A DNA stretch of 64,000 nucleotides from contig NW_020170445.1 in assembly GCF_000524195.1 (NCBI RefSeq), positions 373,422 through 437,421 on the forward strand, written 5' to 3'. Source of the DNA: Echinococcus granulosus (taxonomy: Eukaryota; Platyhelminthes; Cestoda; Cyclophyllidea; Taeniidae). Positions within the stretch are counted from its first letter, which is position 1. Each line of letters opens with the position of its first letter. Of the stretch, positions 37,050-48,961 are shown piece after piece. The position numbers were made by a program, and so were the translations under genes. The notes under the pieces are model-generated. The model did no database searches. It saw nothing but the letters and a program-made list of their open reading frames with translations, and was not told the DNA's origin.

Positions 37050-38410
37050 TTGCAAATACATGGGGCTCAAACTAAATAGGTCCCCGTTTTTTCTAAAAAG
37101 TACGAAGTAGATGCGATTAAAGGGTTCATGGGATCCCCCAACCCAACATTAAAGTATCAATTTTGTGGTCGTGTAAATTTGGTACGTTTAATGTTATCTG
37201 AAAATGAGTTTTATGCTGTTGAGCTTCATTTGTGGTGCGAAACTGGTTCAGAAATTTCGGACAAAAGATAATGAGTGAAGCAGAATGTATGTGCTAGATT
37301 ACTTTGTAATCGCTAATTTAGAGCATTTACTTCTGCTAGCTTTGTCCTTCCAAAGTGTCAAGCCGTTGAATATCGGGATCACACATGAGACGTAATTTTT
37401 TCTTCTTGCCCAAATGCTTGCCGCCCAAGCTGTCGAAGTAGACTGTGTTTAATTATAGTGTCGTTAATGGGCAAATACCTACTGGACATGATAAGGCTTG
37501 CATCATTTGAAGGAATTGCCGTCTCATTATTCATTGAACCCTATAAAGAGAATAATTTGGGAAAATTGCTGTCGATTGTTAGTTTAAAATGTCTTAGAAT
37601 TAAGTCTTAGCAATTTCCATCTCGTGATGAGTAGTGGGTTGTTTTAAATACCAAGTGTGTAACTGGCCTCTTTGATGCCAACCCAACCGACTATGTGAGT
37701 CGTAAGTATCTTGATATACCTGTCTACTTAAATGACATAAGTGAAGTGTTGCCTTTAATTAACATCACTAAAATTGAAAGAACGGATGACAGAACACGAT
37801 GACGATGGGCAGTGTTGCGGCGAGATCGCCGAGGTGCTGACGAAAATTAAGTTGTAGAGTTAGAAACAAGCAAAGTAATAACAGCATTCTTCTTCCGATA
37901 GGTTTGTAGTTGTAGGAGCAAAGAGTGAACGCTGAAGGTGGGTGGTGTTCTACGGCAATTTTCTATAATTTGCGACTGCGATTGTAGCGTTTATTAGGTT
38001 TTGCCATACTTAAACAGCAGTTACTTTCGCTTAAACAAAAGATGAAACCGAATATCATAATTTACGCCTTTCACCTTGTCTGCATTGCTACCTCTTAAAC
38101 TAGTCAGCATTTGTGCGTGTTAAAATGGTGTTTGCTTATAAATGATACCGCTGCTTTGAAAGACACTTTTGTTAATCATTTGATTCATCTCTTCCACATT
38201 TGTCACTCATTATTATTTAGGCAGTTATGACTTCTCGTTGCTTTTGCCCTCCCTCGATGCCTCCACCTTCACTACGACGTAGTGTAGGGTTATATTTAAT
38301 CAACTAGCAGTTCTAGGTAGGTTGCTGTTCCATTCGCCATCGAAATACCTTCAGCCGTACAAAAACGCTTTCAACAAACCACCCTCTTAATGACCTCTAT
38401 CAGAGAACCT
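37050..38410 (+). repeat. Dispersed repeat R1, copy 4 (long, plus)
   Basis: Aligns over its length with copy 2: GAGTTTTATGCTGTTGAGC near 37205, GGGCAAATACCTACTGGACATG near 37470, TTGATATACCTGTCTACTTAAATGACATAAG near 37712, GAACGCTGAAGGTGGGTGG near 37927, GTTTTGCCATACTTAAACA near 37999 and TTTGTCACTC near 38200. The tail ACCTTCAGCCGTAC..AAACGCTTTC near 38350 recurs in copy 6 at 53760. It carries no intact ORF. Confidence 0.75.
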
Positions 38411-39099
38411 CAAAAAAAGAGTTAACACGGGGAGTTTTTGAATGCATTTGTTAACTACTTTTCTCTTTTCAGTCCAGTGCTGGACTATTTTCATGTATCA
38501 ATTTTGGTTGTCTTCGAAACATTAGGCCAATTTAGACAAGCCTCTAGGGTTCACGATATTTGTGTAACAAATTCTGATTTCTTAGATTAAAATGCTTGCT
38601 TCTTTCCGGCACAGTAAAGAAATAATCGCTGGGAAGAGAAGAGTAACCAACCTCCGGCTTGATTTCTAAGTTTATAGCCAACCCTTAACTATTTCGCTTT
38701 TGGGAAATGGGTATCACTCGCAAAGGAATGATACTCAAGAAGTCCACCAAAACGATTTATACTTTAATATTGCATAAGAAAAGTGCAGTTGTGATCTGCA
38801 TAAAAGAAAAACAGTCTGCTGCAGGTTTGTGGTTAGTGGCATGCCTCAAAGACCATTCCAATGGACAGAAGTTTAACCCGCGAAGACTAAGGGAAACACT
38901 GCATTTACACATTGGCGATACTATCCATGCGATTCTTTGATCTTGTCACACAGCTAGAAATTGATTGGACTCTCATTAAGATCACTCTACACAAACAATC
39001 GTGTCCATTACGATGGCATTGCCATTATACTTGACATCAGAAATTTGGTTGTCATGCTCTGTTTGCAACCGCGGCAGTTAAATTCACCTACTTGGAGAA
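38411..39099 (+). other. Uncertain 77-residue ORF at 38707-38940
   Basis: The plus-strand frame 38707-38940 starts with an ATG and encodes a basic 77-residue product (begins MGITRKGMILKKSTKTIY, ends HLHIGDTIHAIL). I do not recognise it; composition is plausible for a small protein but there is no independent support. Nothing else is seen between R1 and the ALG10 pseudogene. Confidence 0.2.
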
Positions 39100-39720
39100 G
39101 TCTTTGTGCATGAACATGGAAGATCCCAACGATGACGAAAATGTAGGCAGCAGCAGCATTCATGAAGGCATTCATAACCATTTTGATTGCAGAGAGGCTC
39201 CTTTCCCTACAATTTCGTGGTCTGGTAAATGCAGTGACCATAGGATATCCTGCAAGGTAACACTGACCACAAATGGAAGGTGCAGCGACGATTGTCAGAG
39301 AGGAAGGCAGGATGCTCCGTAGTGAAGGACCCAAGTAATGCGACCATCAAGAAAAGAATTTGGGTGATTGACATTAAGGACAGACTTTCAAAGCCAAGTG
39401 AGGTGATGTGGAGGTGGCGACGTAAAGAGATTGGTGTGAGGAGAGTGCAGAAACTGTAGAAATAAAGACTTTAAGGACACGAAACTCGAGTTTGTAGGCA
39501 TGACAATCGCCGAGGATGATATCTCTCTAGTTCGAAACGATTAAGAGTTGGAAAGTGTGCGATAGTGTCAGTGTGATGAGGAGCGTCTTGGAGAGCTGTC
39601 TTGCAACGTGAAGTGAAAGTATCGAAGGGGTTTTGATCAGATTAATGGATCGCAGCAGAGCAGCAGTGTGAAACAGAGCTGAGCAGACGCTGGTTTTTAA
39701 ATAGCCTCTTGGCCAATCGT
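39100..39720 (-). pseudogene. ALG10 pseudogene copy 1 (3' fragment)
   Basis: Minus-strand sequence that follows the ALG10 gene from the codons for IGQEA (gene position about 5754) to those for AMNAFINA (gene about 6480-6540). It matches blockwise: TTGGCCAAGAGGC, CATCACACTG, ATATCATCCTCGGCGATTG, CTCTCCTCACACC and GACAATCGTC(G)CTACAC-like sequence, then a jump of about 0.2 kb of the gene to ACCAGACCACG..AGGGAAAGGAG. The 5' third of the gene is absent and frames are broken. In the direction of reading it is preceded by repeat R2 instead of ALG10 sequence. Confidence 0.88.
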
Positions 39721-39739
39721 TGTGACACTTTGTCCTCCT

Positions 39740-40190
39740 TTACCATGCAGAAGTCATTGCCGACTGGTCCTTCTCGGTGGTGCTAAATGAAATCGACCTT
39801 ACGGGATTGTCATAGTTTAGAATTAGCAGTGAATGCTTGGTGAGTACACTGTTAACTGCTTTAGCGACAACCACAACAGATGTTTTTGTGTTTGTGTGTG
39901 ACACCATAGTTAGATGATTTACCAATTTGCACCAATAACTACTCCAAATGGAGAGGGTGGGACGAGTCCTTGTGATGCACAGAATCAGCAGGCCCCAGTC
40001 AAAGCTACCACCAAAACACCTCATAACTTTCGCTACAAAAATTGTGGAAAGCAATAGTCTTAGTTTTAACTGCTTCATTTACATGGAAATGGAGCATTAA
40101 ATGCCAGTTTTAAAATGCTCACTCTCTAGGTCACAAATATGCTGAACAATAAATTGACAAATGCTCTGCTACAGAACTGACTAACCTTCA
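39740..40190 (-). repeat. R2-containing segment beside ALG10 pseudogene 1
   Basis: Matches 58690-59130 over its whole length (CTTTGTCCTCC, GGTGCTAAATGAAAT.GACCTTACGGGATTGT, then ATGGAAATGGAGCATTAAAT and CTCAC(T)CTAGGTCACAAAT.TGC) and matches R2 at 28690-29010 in reverse complement. It is part of the duplicated ALG10-pseudogene/RING-CH unit. Confidence 0.75.
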
Positions 40191-40239
40191 GTGCTTACTC
40201 TTCATTCCTTACAATAAAAATTGTCAAAAGTAGAATGCT

Positions 40240-40470
40240 GTGGTCATTTTGATTTGCCTTAATTCAACGACTTAATTTAAGTTTACACTTAAACAGTCGA
40301 CACCCAGCATTGCCCATCGTCATCGCATCCCGTCAATCATTTCGCCAATCCTGGTGATGTTGGTTGAAATCTACACCTCACTTATGTCATTTAAGTAGAC
40401 GGTCAAATCAAGACACCCATCACATACCGGTGGTTCGATCGACGTCAGAGGGGACAGAAGCAGCTCACCA
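40240..40470 (-). repeat. Dispersed repeat R1, copy 5 (minus)
   Basis: Reverse-oriented R1 core with CCCATCGTCATCGCATCCCG, CACTTATGTCATTTAAGTAGAC and GATCGACGTCAGAGG. In its own orientation R2 follows it, as at 31.8-33.0 kb. Confidence 0.7.
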
Positions 40471-41639
40471 GCCAATCACAAAGTGGGATTTGCTCGGAAT
40501 TCACTTCAAGACATCAAGACACCGCGGTTTTTCCTAATTCTCCTCTTTTTGGATTCAAAACTCCCATTCATCCACCTGCATCTGGCTGAGTCAAATCAAA
40601 TAAGCTAACATTGAGCGTGACTACACACCATCTCAATATTCAAACATTTTCAAGTCTAGTAAGTTTTCATTCAATAACAGCACTTCAATTAGACGCAGTC
40701 TCTTCTACGACAGCTTACGCAACGACCAAATGAAAGAGGGAGGTAAATTGTCGTTTCTCGAAGTAACGGTGATAATTAGGGAGTCCACTGCTCCATTCAT
40801 GCACTTTAAAGGAAGAATCTCGATTGTGCAGCTGAAACACCATCTTCCATTTTAGCTACTTCCAGCACAGAGTAAGCATAGGCTAGTAAAACTGAAATGT
40901 GACATGATGCTTCATACTCGTGGTCAAAGCAGAATGTTTCGTGGACCAACTTCTCCTGACAACGACGATCAAAACTGATCTTGAGCTAAGAATGGGCTCC
41001 GAAATCGTTGATGGCAGAGGCTAATTCAAACCGAGGAGAGATTTGAGGCAGTACTTGAGATGCGCAGTCTCAAGAGGCTCTTACTTACTCCATAAGCTTG
41101 TCAAACACACCATAATGGCTTATTCGAATTGCCGCTTAATCACACTATTGGTTTGCAATGAAAGCCCTCCATAGCATTTATTTTAATGTTCAACACTAAC
41201 TTAGTGAAAGCGGAGCACTCTGCAACGGCTTTTTCGTGCTAAGTAGGGGGGAATCTACAAGCCTTACATTAAGTTAACCCATGTTCTGAATACAGCTTGC
41301 ACCGAATCATGTCGCAGACGAAACGAGTGCGTTGTAGACAAACATGGCACCAGTGAAATCATCTTGATCAGAGCATAACTGATTCCCTTCGTTTCCCAAA
41401 CACAGATTCGAATTAATCAGGAAAGCAATGATAGCTAGGGTCACACAAGGATAACAATACATGTCTTAATTGTGCCAACTTGCATACATGATAGACATCC
41501 TTGTGGCGATTGTGTTTATATCGCCATTGGATGAACGAAATGGAAAAATTCAGCTACTTAAATGAACAACTTTGTGGCCAGTATTCATGCCAATGACACA
41601 ACAAAAATTGCTAGATATAGTGCTTGAGAAATGTAAATA
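40471..41639. other. No recognisable gene
   Basis: No family match or shared repeat recognised. It is absent from the equivalent interval of unit D, so it is either inserted here or deleted there. Confidence 0.45.
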
Positions 41640-42480
41640 TAACCACGCTGAATGGGTGTTACTGTCATTCCATGCAATTATCCATTCATTTACGAATTCT
41701 TTGAATACTCTGAAACAGCACTTGCACATAATGCGTCCACAAGCATAACCCATTTCTGCAAAAGTGCGAGTGAGTGCTGTCCAATGAGCAGTTTCCATGG
41801 AACCTGCCAACTCCCAATATCTGATGCGAATGAGTATGTATGGGTTTAAAAATGTGCATGCCCATTCATCCAGGCGACCGTAAGATCAGACGCTGGAGTG
41901 GTGTGCGCCTTCATAAATTACTCACTTACTTTGGCTAGAGCTCCAAAAGTAGCAATTGTAGCACACGGGGTGCGTCTCTAATCTTGTAGTATTTGGCACT
42001 CAGATGTCGCATTGCTCACCTCACAATTGCCATTATTCCGCATTCCACCAAGGCCACGCCCATTCGGTATACTTGATGATCCGCACAACCTGCGGGAGGA
42101 TCAATCGAGTGAATCAGTGGCTCACAATCAGGCAGAAAGTTACCTGCCTGCGTGTGTTTGAATAAAATTATCGTAAAATGCCATTGAATTTAATTAGAAT
42201 GACTTATGCAAAATAAATATTCTAAATAGGCTTATTTTACTTGGTAATTTTAATCTTATAATTTCACCGGGTGGTATATTCCAGCCTATTCAATGCTTTC
42301 AAACGAGCAAGCGTAGCCTTCTTGGCCATTATTTGTGACAGAGGATATTTATCTAAAACCACTGGAACCAGCACTGAGATAAGGACCACGATTGGTGGAG
42401 GTGAGTTCGGATGCACACAGGTTTACACCATTTAACTCAACTTAGTAAACTGGGGAATGCATTTGACAATCAATTTCGAT
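41640..42480. repeat. Duplicated segment shared with 59230-59900 (contains R3)
   Basis: Collinear with 59230-59900. Shared blocks: CTCCAAAA.TAGC, GG(T)GCGTGTCTA.TCT.GT, ATCGC(T)CACCTCACAAT, CAATCAGGCAGAAA, GTATTCCAGC.TAT.AAATGCTT, GCACTGAGAT.AGGA, and GGATGCACACAG.TTTACACCA. The part at 41940-42060 is repeat R3, present at two further places (56770-56890 and 63025-63140). No coding frame survives across copies. Confidence 0.75.
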
Positions 42481-44399
42481 AGTGCCTGTGTGGCAGGATT
42501 TTGGAATGTGTCTATGAGGTAGTGAGCATAAAATTTAGATGTCCTCATAAAACAACGTCAACCTCGTCAACAGCAGCACATAGAAGGGATAGCAGTATTT
42601 TAAGTGAAATTCACGTGCGTAACGATGCGCCACCTCGACGATTCGCGCTTATGATTTGCAGTCTCCTCCGATTCATTCATACCTCTTACACACAAATTTG
42701 CAGCTACTAAGTTTTGCAGCAGATATTTACCCAAAGAGCACCATCAAGCAGTTATCTCTCCGAAAATGTGAATTCTAAAAAGCGATGAAGAATTGGACAA
42801 TAAATAGCAAAAATCACACTTAATGAACGATGGATGGTAAGTAATGAACCGATTACCAAAATAAATTTTTCTGTTTGTTCTGGATGGCCCTGAGTGCCAT
42901 AAGGTGATATGCCTAATGCAGGAGTAGATTAGTAAACAGACCAAACGATGTGGCACCTGTTTGTTACCAGTCTCTCACGACAAAGAAAAACTTATGCAAA
43001 GCTGTTTCCACCTCATTCAACGGGTAGTCAAGAGTTGCAACAGTTTAAGAACGCATTATTGCAAGTATGCACTTATTTAGCATTGATACACATACTGTTA
43101 AAGAAATTTTATTTTGACATTTAATTTCAGCTTTACTACACTTTTGTAAATTTGTTCGTTTGGATCAAATGGATATTCAACAAATAATTGTGAAATTGGT
43201 GAAAATTCCAAAATATTCCAAATTTGTGGTCATTTTAGATGTCAAAAATATGATAAATGGTTAAGGTGCCACGGAAAGCCACGCAAATAGCTCATTTGCG
43301 AGTGGGCAAACGTAGCAGAACATGAATGACCGGGAGGACGAAAGATATCAGGTAGAATGTGCTGCATCCGCATCTAGCTCTCCCTCTCACACATAAGGCA
43401 TTACAGCAAAGGTACCCTTCTGCCCACGAACGATGGTTGTGTAGGGCGAGACACATGTGAATTCATAACTTTACCCGAGAGAGTGGCTTATTCAAATTCG
43501 GCCTAATGACTAAAAGTTACCATCAACGATTTAATGGCTTTGGAACTCATTGCTCAAAAATACTTTGTCTTCTAGACATCTATGCTTGACTACACTTCCT
43601 CCACTTTCTCAATAACTCCTTCCTCCAAGTGTTTAATGGAATACTTATTGCAGATACCGCTATTAATCCAATTGAAAAGGGAATCTTGTATCAGAACAGC
43701 AGTTGTGATGTGGAACATCTTATCTTCCTACTTAGGAATTCGAAATGTGAGAAGACAATTAAAAGTCGTCTAGTGATGTTCTTCCTCATGATCCAATACG
43801 ATTGCAAAATCGCATCCCCTCTTCTCTTATCCGATCCTGTTGTGAAGGCAGCCCTTTGACGACTACACTTCTACACAAATTGTTTGTGTCTACGAGTCCA
43901 AATTAGGTTTATTCATCCACTGCTAAATAAGCCGCTATCAAGACTGGCACACCATACCTAAATCGTTGCCTATCTGTCATCATTGTATGAATCAGATGCT
44001 ACAAATCTGCCAGAAGTGGATCAGAGCAAACACACGTGGCCTCGATAACTAGCGTTGCACTCCATCTTCGCACCTCAGACTACGAATGTGCAAGGAACCA
44101 AGAACGACATGCAAGCACACTGTTTCAATCGGCCTTCTCTCCCGATTTGAGGGGATTACACGGACAAAGTGAATGCCCGCATTCGTCCATTTCCAGCATA
44201 GTCGTTAATAACGACTTGGAAGCTTGCTATTTGGTCTATTTTGGACAGATTCATTACATGAAATTATTCAGATCTTTTTCTAATGCTTCTCGCTGTGAAA
44301 CATATGCTCAAACTGATTTACTCGAACGGTGTGTGATTCAATTTGTCAGCATTTTTTGTTTTTACTCATTTCGACACTTGAGAGCACTTTATGGGCTCA
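42481..44399. other. Unit-C-specific sequence, no recognisable gene
   Basis: Has no counterpart in unit D. Short frames such as 43582-43773 and 44036-44437 (133 residues) have no recognised family; the latter abuts the gypsy relic and may be decayed retroelement sequence. Confidence 0.4.
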
Positions 44400-45760
44400 T
44401 ACATGCAGCGCGTCGAGTTCAGCCTGAGTTCTTATGAATTCACAGTATGACAGGAAATATATTTACCTAAATACAAAAGGATCGAGAGGCTGCCGACACG
44501 TCTCGAAGGCCGTAATGCTATGCGGAATGCAACCAACGGAGGCCTCAGTGCCTACGTGGTCGATTGCAGAGCTAAACAAGCTATTAAGGCACAACACTAT
44601 TTTTGCCTTTCTGCGTACTTAAAAGCATTTCCACATACTTAAATGCGAGTCATAATCCAGACGAAAATGCATTTGAGATGCGAGGATGGGTTGCATATTC
44701 TGTACCTTACTTCGATTCTGGCACCCCATCATTTGTACTGGAAACTAACACTAACGATGCTACCGTGGCCAATGTACGCTTTCAAAGGGACAAAGAAGGA
44801 AAAACACACCTCACTACTGACACAAGCAACACACCTGATTCGCTGTCTGTACAGCATTCAGACAATTTAGACATTACCAGATATTCGCCAAAACTCACAG
44901 TGAAAACGAACCACCACGCACTGACGTGGATGAAGACAGTGAATGAGATAGACCGTTACGCAGCACTTTATTGCAATGAGCTGCAACAGTACAAATCTGC
45001 AGTTTTGGCAGGCCCAGGTGATGTTATCGTGTATACCATATTCTTGAGCAAAACCCTCCAAGGGTTATTGGATGTAAACGCAGAGTACTGATTTCGACAC
45101 GGCTCTGGTATACGAGAGGTTCTCCACATCTTTGCACAGACCCACAGAGAACCAGATGACCTCACCGAGGAAGGTACACAGATGGATATGGTAGAAGTGG
45201 TTGAAACGCCCTCTAGAGAATATGGTCTAATAGTATCAATCTGGTGTTTGAGCTTTCAAGCGCCTACTTACAACTGGCTCATTGGTACAAACAGCTCTCC
45301 ATGGGATGCATGAGAAACTTCTCCGGGGGAGGAAAAATGAAGATGCTAGGTGTCTCAGGCAAGAAGTACTGATAGATTGTACAAACCCCTGACATATTTG
45401 ATTTTTGCCAGAACTGCGTTACTTGCAACAGCTTTAAGGCCTCTCTTCGCGGTGATCGCTCAACTTCAGTCTATGCCCTTGGGGTTCCCATACGAGGGGG
45501 TCGGTTTTGACACCGTGGGTCCTCTACCATCTACTGATGGAGGAAACTCATACATCATCATTATGGTAAAACTCTGGATGAATGTGGCTGAGATGACAGG
45601 ACCTGAGAAGACACAAGACGTCGAAACGGTTGTTTCAACTTTCTTCATTAGATGGCTATGTCTGCACTGAGTGCCCGAACGCTGAATAAGCGACTGTTTA
45701 CTGAACTACTCAGTACCTTACTATTCCTAAGCCAAACATGCCATCTGGACAACGTTAAGG
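44400..45760 (+). mobile_element. Ty3/gypsy pol relic (RNase H end to integrase)
   Basis: Plus-strand remnant of a gypsy polyprotein. At 44895-45010 the frame reads LTVKTNHHALTWMK, then a helix and a GPGDV-like end, as in the RNase H C-terminus (F.V.TDH.AL.W). After a degenerate linker, an integrase remnant spans about 45380-45670: CNSFKAS-like zinc-finger residue traces near 45420-45440, then LQSMPLGFPYEGVGFDTVGP and GGNSYIIIMVKLW, ending KTQDVETVVSTFFIRW. The first catalytic Asp (FDTVGPLP) is retained; the TDY(F/L)TKW Asp is replaced. Stops and frameshifts break it. No LTR recognised. It is a different fragment from the one at 17.3-18.6 kb. Confidence 0.85.
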
Positions 45761-46949
45761 TAATGGACAGGTGAGGAGATCAAACTGAACTCTGGTTGGA
45801 CTTGTGGTGGCTTTCAACTGCAATGTACAACCGAAAGACTAAAATTTATACCAAAGACAGCCCCTTTTGAGTATACGTCTACAATTTATTTACCTACTAA
45901 GGTTTCTCTAGTTAAGATGCTACCTGATCATGAATTGAGAACACTGACCGGTATTTTCTTACTAAACATGGAAGCAGTTAACTTCAAATTCCCAACCTAC
46001 GTACTGCGACTGAAGGCTGAGATAGAAAAGTGAAAAAAAGGCGACTAATACACTAAAGGCAGCGCTGGCGGACGATCCTCTTTTAAGGACAACATGAACT
46101 TTAAAATGTAGCTTTAATATGCCCGACTTGACCCCTGATTCTGCCCGCAACATCACAGAGCTCTTACCACTTTACGTATCCTCCACTAAAACCTATTCTT
46201 GGCCGCAGTGGAGGCCGGTATAACAACACACACCGAGTTGCGTGAATGCTGTGCTCACCTTATTGTAACTCGTCATTAATCAGGAAGAACAGACACTCCC
46301 CGGGGCGAAAACGATGTGGAGTACGCTACTGTCCTCTAATTGATAATAGAAAGGGCTTTCCTTACCCTATTTCCCATTAGAATTGTGGAATGACTATCAT
46401 TCACTTCAGATACGGAGTTAGACCACCAGATATGGTTAAGACACTCCACTCTACGGCACCGATACCAACTCCCTCGGAGAGTTAGTGCATTTTACAGGAG
46501 AAGCCTCAGAAGCTGCTGCCGTGACTCCATAATATGTCTTAAAAACATTGCACGGGGAAGGGGAGGCTGTGCATCGTCCCACCTTCACAGACCTGGCTAT
46601 TGGCTGCGGTGGTTCATGCACTAGGCCCTGTGTTGATTACACTCCGAAGTTCCCTACGTAAAATGCTCAAATTATTTGGACATTCTTTATTGGGTTGGCT
46701 GGATATAGTCAGTGTGATCCGGTTGTTGTTGGTGGTATGTAGTGACCACCACAAAACACGACCTTTTACAAAATTGCTACATCAACTGCTAAGTCGACAA
46801 TTTAATTTGGTTTCCAGTTTAGCCACCCAAAATCCTCCATTTGAGAGGGTTATGTAACTACGTAAGTGTGACAATTATTGTAGGGACTGTTTTAGTAATA
46901 AAGTTTTTGTTCCATGCATTAGTTGGTTTTATGAATAAGTTGAGTAGTG
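45761..46949. other. Probable retroelement flank, no recognisable gene
   Basis: Follows the integrase remnant and is absent from unit D. It could contain the integrase C-terminal part or an LTR but I cannot identify either. Confidence 0.35.
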
Positions 46950-48002
46950 AAAAATCAACGCCTAATTCGTGTCAATGTATCCCACTTTATCAGTGCATCA
47001 GATCTTAGCATCATCCCACATCCATTCATTTATTCATCCCGTGTTCATCTCTTTCCCAGCTCAATAGATCAATTGCCAGTATTAATTCTCCATTTTCCTA
47101 CAGACACCATCGTGGCAAACTCATTCCTTCCGTGAAAGTGCGTAGTTGAAATGCGGCATTAGAAGGCGCGCCCATTTAAAGGCTTAAGGCTTTCAAGATC
47201 TGCATCAGTCATTTCCTTTCCTTTGCATTACACAACATCACATTGCATTACACCCATAGAGCAACGAAAGCACCACTAATTCTGTTTCTACATGCAGCTG
47301 CTGGCCTTGTCGTAATTGCATTAACTGGCCTCAACAATATTACTTAAACAACTCTTATCCATTTCAAGTGGCAATGTCATTCACCAGCTCTGTGCCTCAA
47401 TTAGCCGTTGGCTCTAGCACTCCGCCGTTTAGACCATTTCCACGTCAGTACCGTCAATTTCTTAGGAAGGGTTCAAGATGGACCACATATAACTGGGCCC
47501 AAAAGCCACATCCCACGATCACTGACTGCAATCGGGTGTGGATCATGCATCCAGAATGAAAGTATGCATGCATATGGGACAAAGGAATATATGAGGGAAG
47601 GAATGCACTGATAATCAGATGCGGTATGGACAGATGGATATTGGTCAGAAGGGGGGCTGGCGCAATGCTGGATAAGTGGACGTCAGTTGAAGGCACTCAT
47701 CAGATCATACAAAAATGCCCAGTAGGAAGAAATTGTCTCATACCTCGTGGCCTTCCAATCGCACACCTCCATATGGTAGTGAAGAATTAAAACGAAATAT
47801 TTAACAAATTGTAGCTTTTGCAATGGTTTTTACACACATTCTGAGGGAGGGAAATTGACATGGATCACAGAAGAGTGGCAAGGATTGCTAGTTTTTAAAT
47901 GGGTAATTAATGTAAAATGTTGTGAAATGATTGAAAGCTCGAAAGAGCCAAGAGAAGGCACCTCATTACCTCATCTCATCATGCCATTCACACCCTCGCA
48001 AT
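46950..48002 (-). repeat. Duplicated flank of RING-CH copy C
   Basis: Collinear with 59950-61932. The first part shares TTAATTCTCCA(T/C)TTTCCT.CAG and TGGCAA-CTCATT. From 47210 on the match is close: TTTCCTTTGC.TTACAC.ACATCAC, GCAACGAAAGCACCACTAAT-like sequence, CATGCAG.TGCTGGCCTTG, TTTCCACGTCAGT and GGTATGGACAGA.GGATATTGG. Frames at 47368-47611 and 47454-47696 are not conserved between copies and are not genes. Confidence 0.8.
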
Positions 48003-48961
48003 TCACTGTCTAGAGGGATCCTGCACCACAGAGCCATATTTTACTTTATAACCCAAAGAGCGTACAGTCAAACAGATGAAAATTGCAACAAAATAAAGAA
48101 AAAGGAGAGCCATTAAAGTAGCCAGCACATATATACCCCAAGACAAGGAAGCAGGAGGAATGGCGGTTGAAGAATGGCAAAAGGTAAAAACAAACCACCA
48201 AATAACTAAGGCTGCAAGGAGTAAAACTGTGGGTTCGAAAGCCAAGGCCATGCCTAGCTCCTCAACAGAGATGTCACGAAGATCTCGCTAAAAGAAAAAC
48301 AAATTGTCAAACATCATAATTCATGACACCGAATGGGTTGTGCACACTAAGATATTCGACAAATGAATGAATGGGTATAGAGACACGTTACCTTAAAATT
48401 AGATAGCGAATAAAACCAGTACAAGATCAAAAGATATTTTGGTTATAAAGAAATGGACAAATGGATACAAGATTTACTGCGGGTGAAGCAATGTATTCGA
48501 GAACTACATGAAACTTAGATGGTTTTAATCTAGGGACTTCCATATGTTTTATAAACTCACCTTGCGCATGAGCATTGCCCGTTTGCTCATCTTAAACTCA
48601 TAATGACACAGCTCACACTTCTTCAATTGACTGATATCAAGCCAACGCTGAAGGCACATTCTGTGGACATACTTCAAACTCCCGTCACACAGACATGGCG
48701 CAATTAATTGACCACAAGATCTCGAGTCTGAATCATGGCAAATTCGACACAAAGGAATGTCGGGACTGGAAATAATGGGCACAGATCGAAATTCTTGAAG
48801 ATTTTCGCCCTCATGCCAACTCTGGTCTCTAGGCATGGTGGACGTAGTGGAAGAATTGGAGGGGGATGACTGCAAAGAGGAAAGTCGTAAGGGGTAATGT
48901 AGGAGAGTAATGTTGAAACAAGCTGCTGCTTTCTTCTTTCTGCCTCTTTGGCGTCCACCAC
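48003..48961 (-). CDS. RING-CH (MARCH-type) E3 ligase, copy C
   Basis: Exon 1 is 48961-48561, ending AAG before a consensus GTGAGT; exon 2 is 48287-48003 after TTCTTTTAG; the 273-base intron is phase 0. All eight RINGv ligands are present (CRIC, CLC, H-x2-C in VHRMC, CELC) with the Trp in CLQRW. The spacer between the first two cysteine pairs is shorter than in A and B. Exon 2 gives two hydrophobic segments (EPTVLLLAALVIWWFVFTF and WGIYVLATLMALLFLYFVAIFICL) and stops soon after VVQDPSRQ, so the basic tail of copy A is missing. The first in-frame ATG is at 48834-48836 (MPRDQS); the frame is open further back to the TAATAG acceptor with no ATG. Probably functional as a ligase core, but the lost tail may alter sorting. 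Confidence 0.82.

Noticed and set aside
39008..39334. 108-residue ORF on the minus strand as a separate gene
   Set aside because: It is frame-broken ALG10 3' sequence; it is listed as a pseudogene.
40425..40450. GGTTCGATCG resembling a tRNA B box
   Set aside because: No A box or cloverleaf at the right distance, and the sequence belongs to repeat R1, other copies of which lack the motif.
48704..48961. 85-residue minus-strand frame MVDAKEAERRK..
   Set aside because: It shares DNA with RING-CH exon 1 of copy C but in another frame; the RING frame is open over the same stretch and carries the conserved domain.
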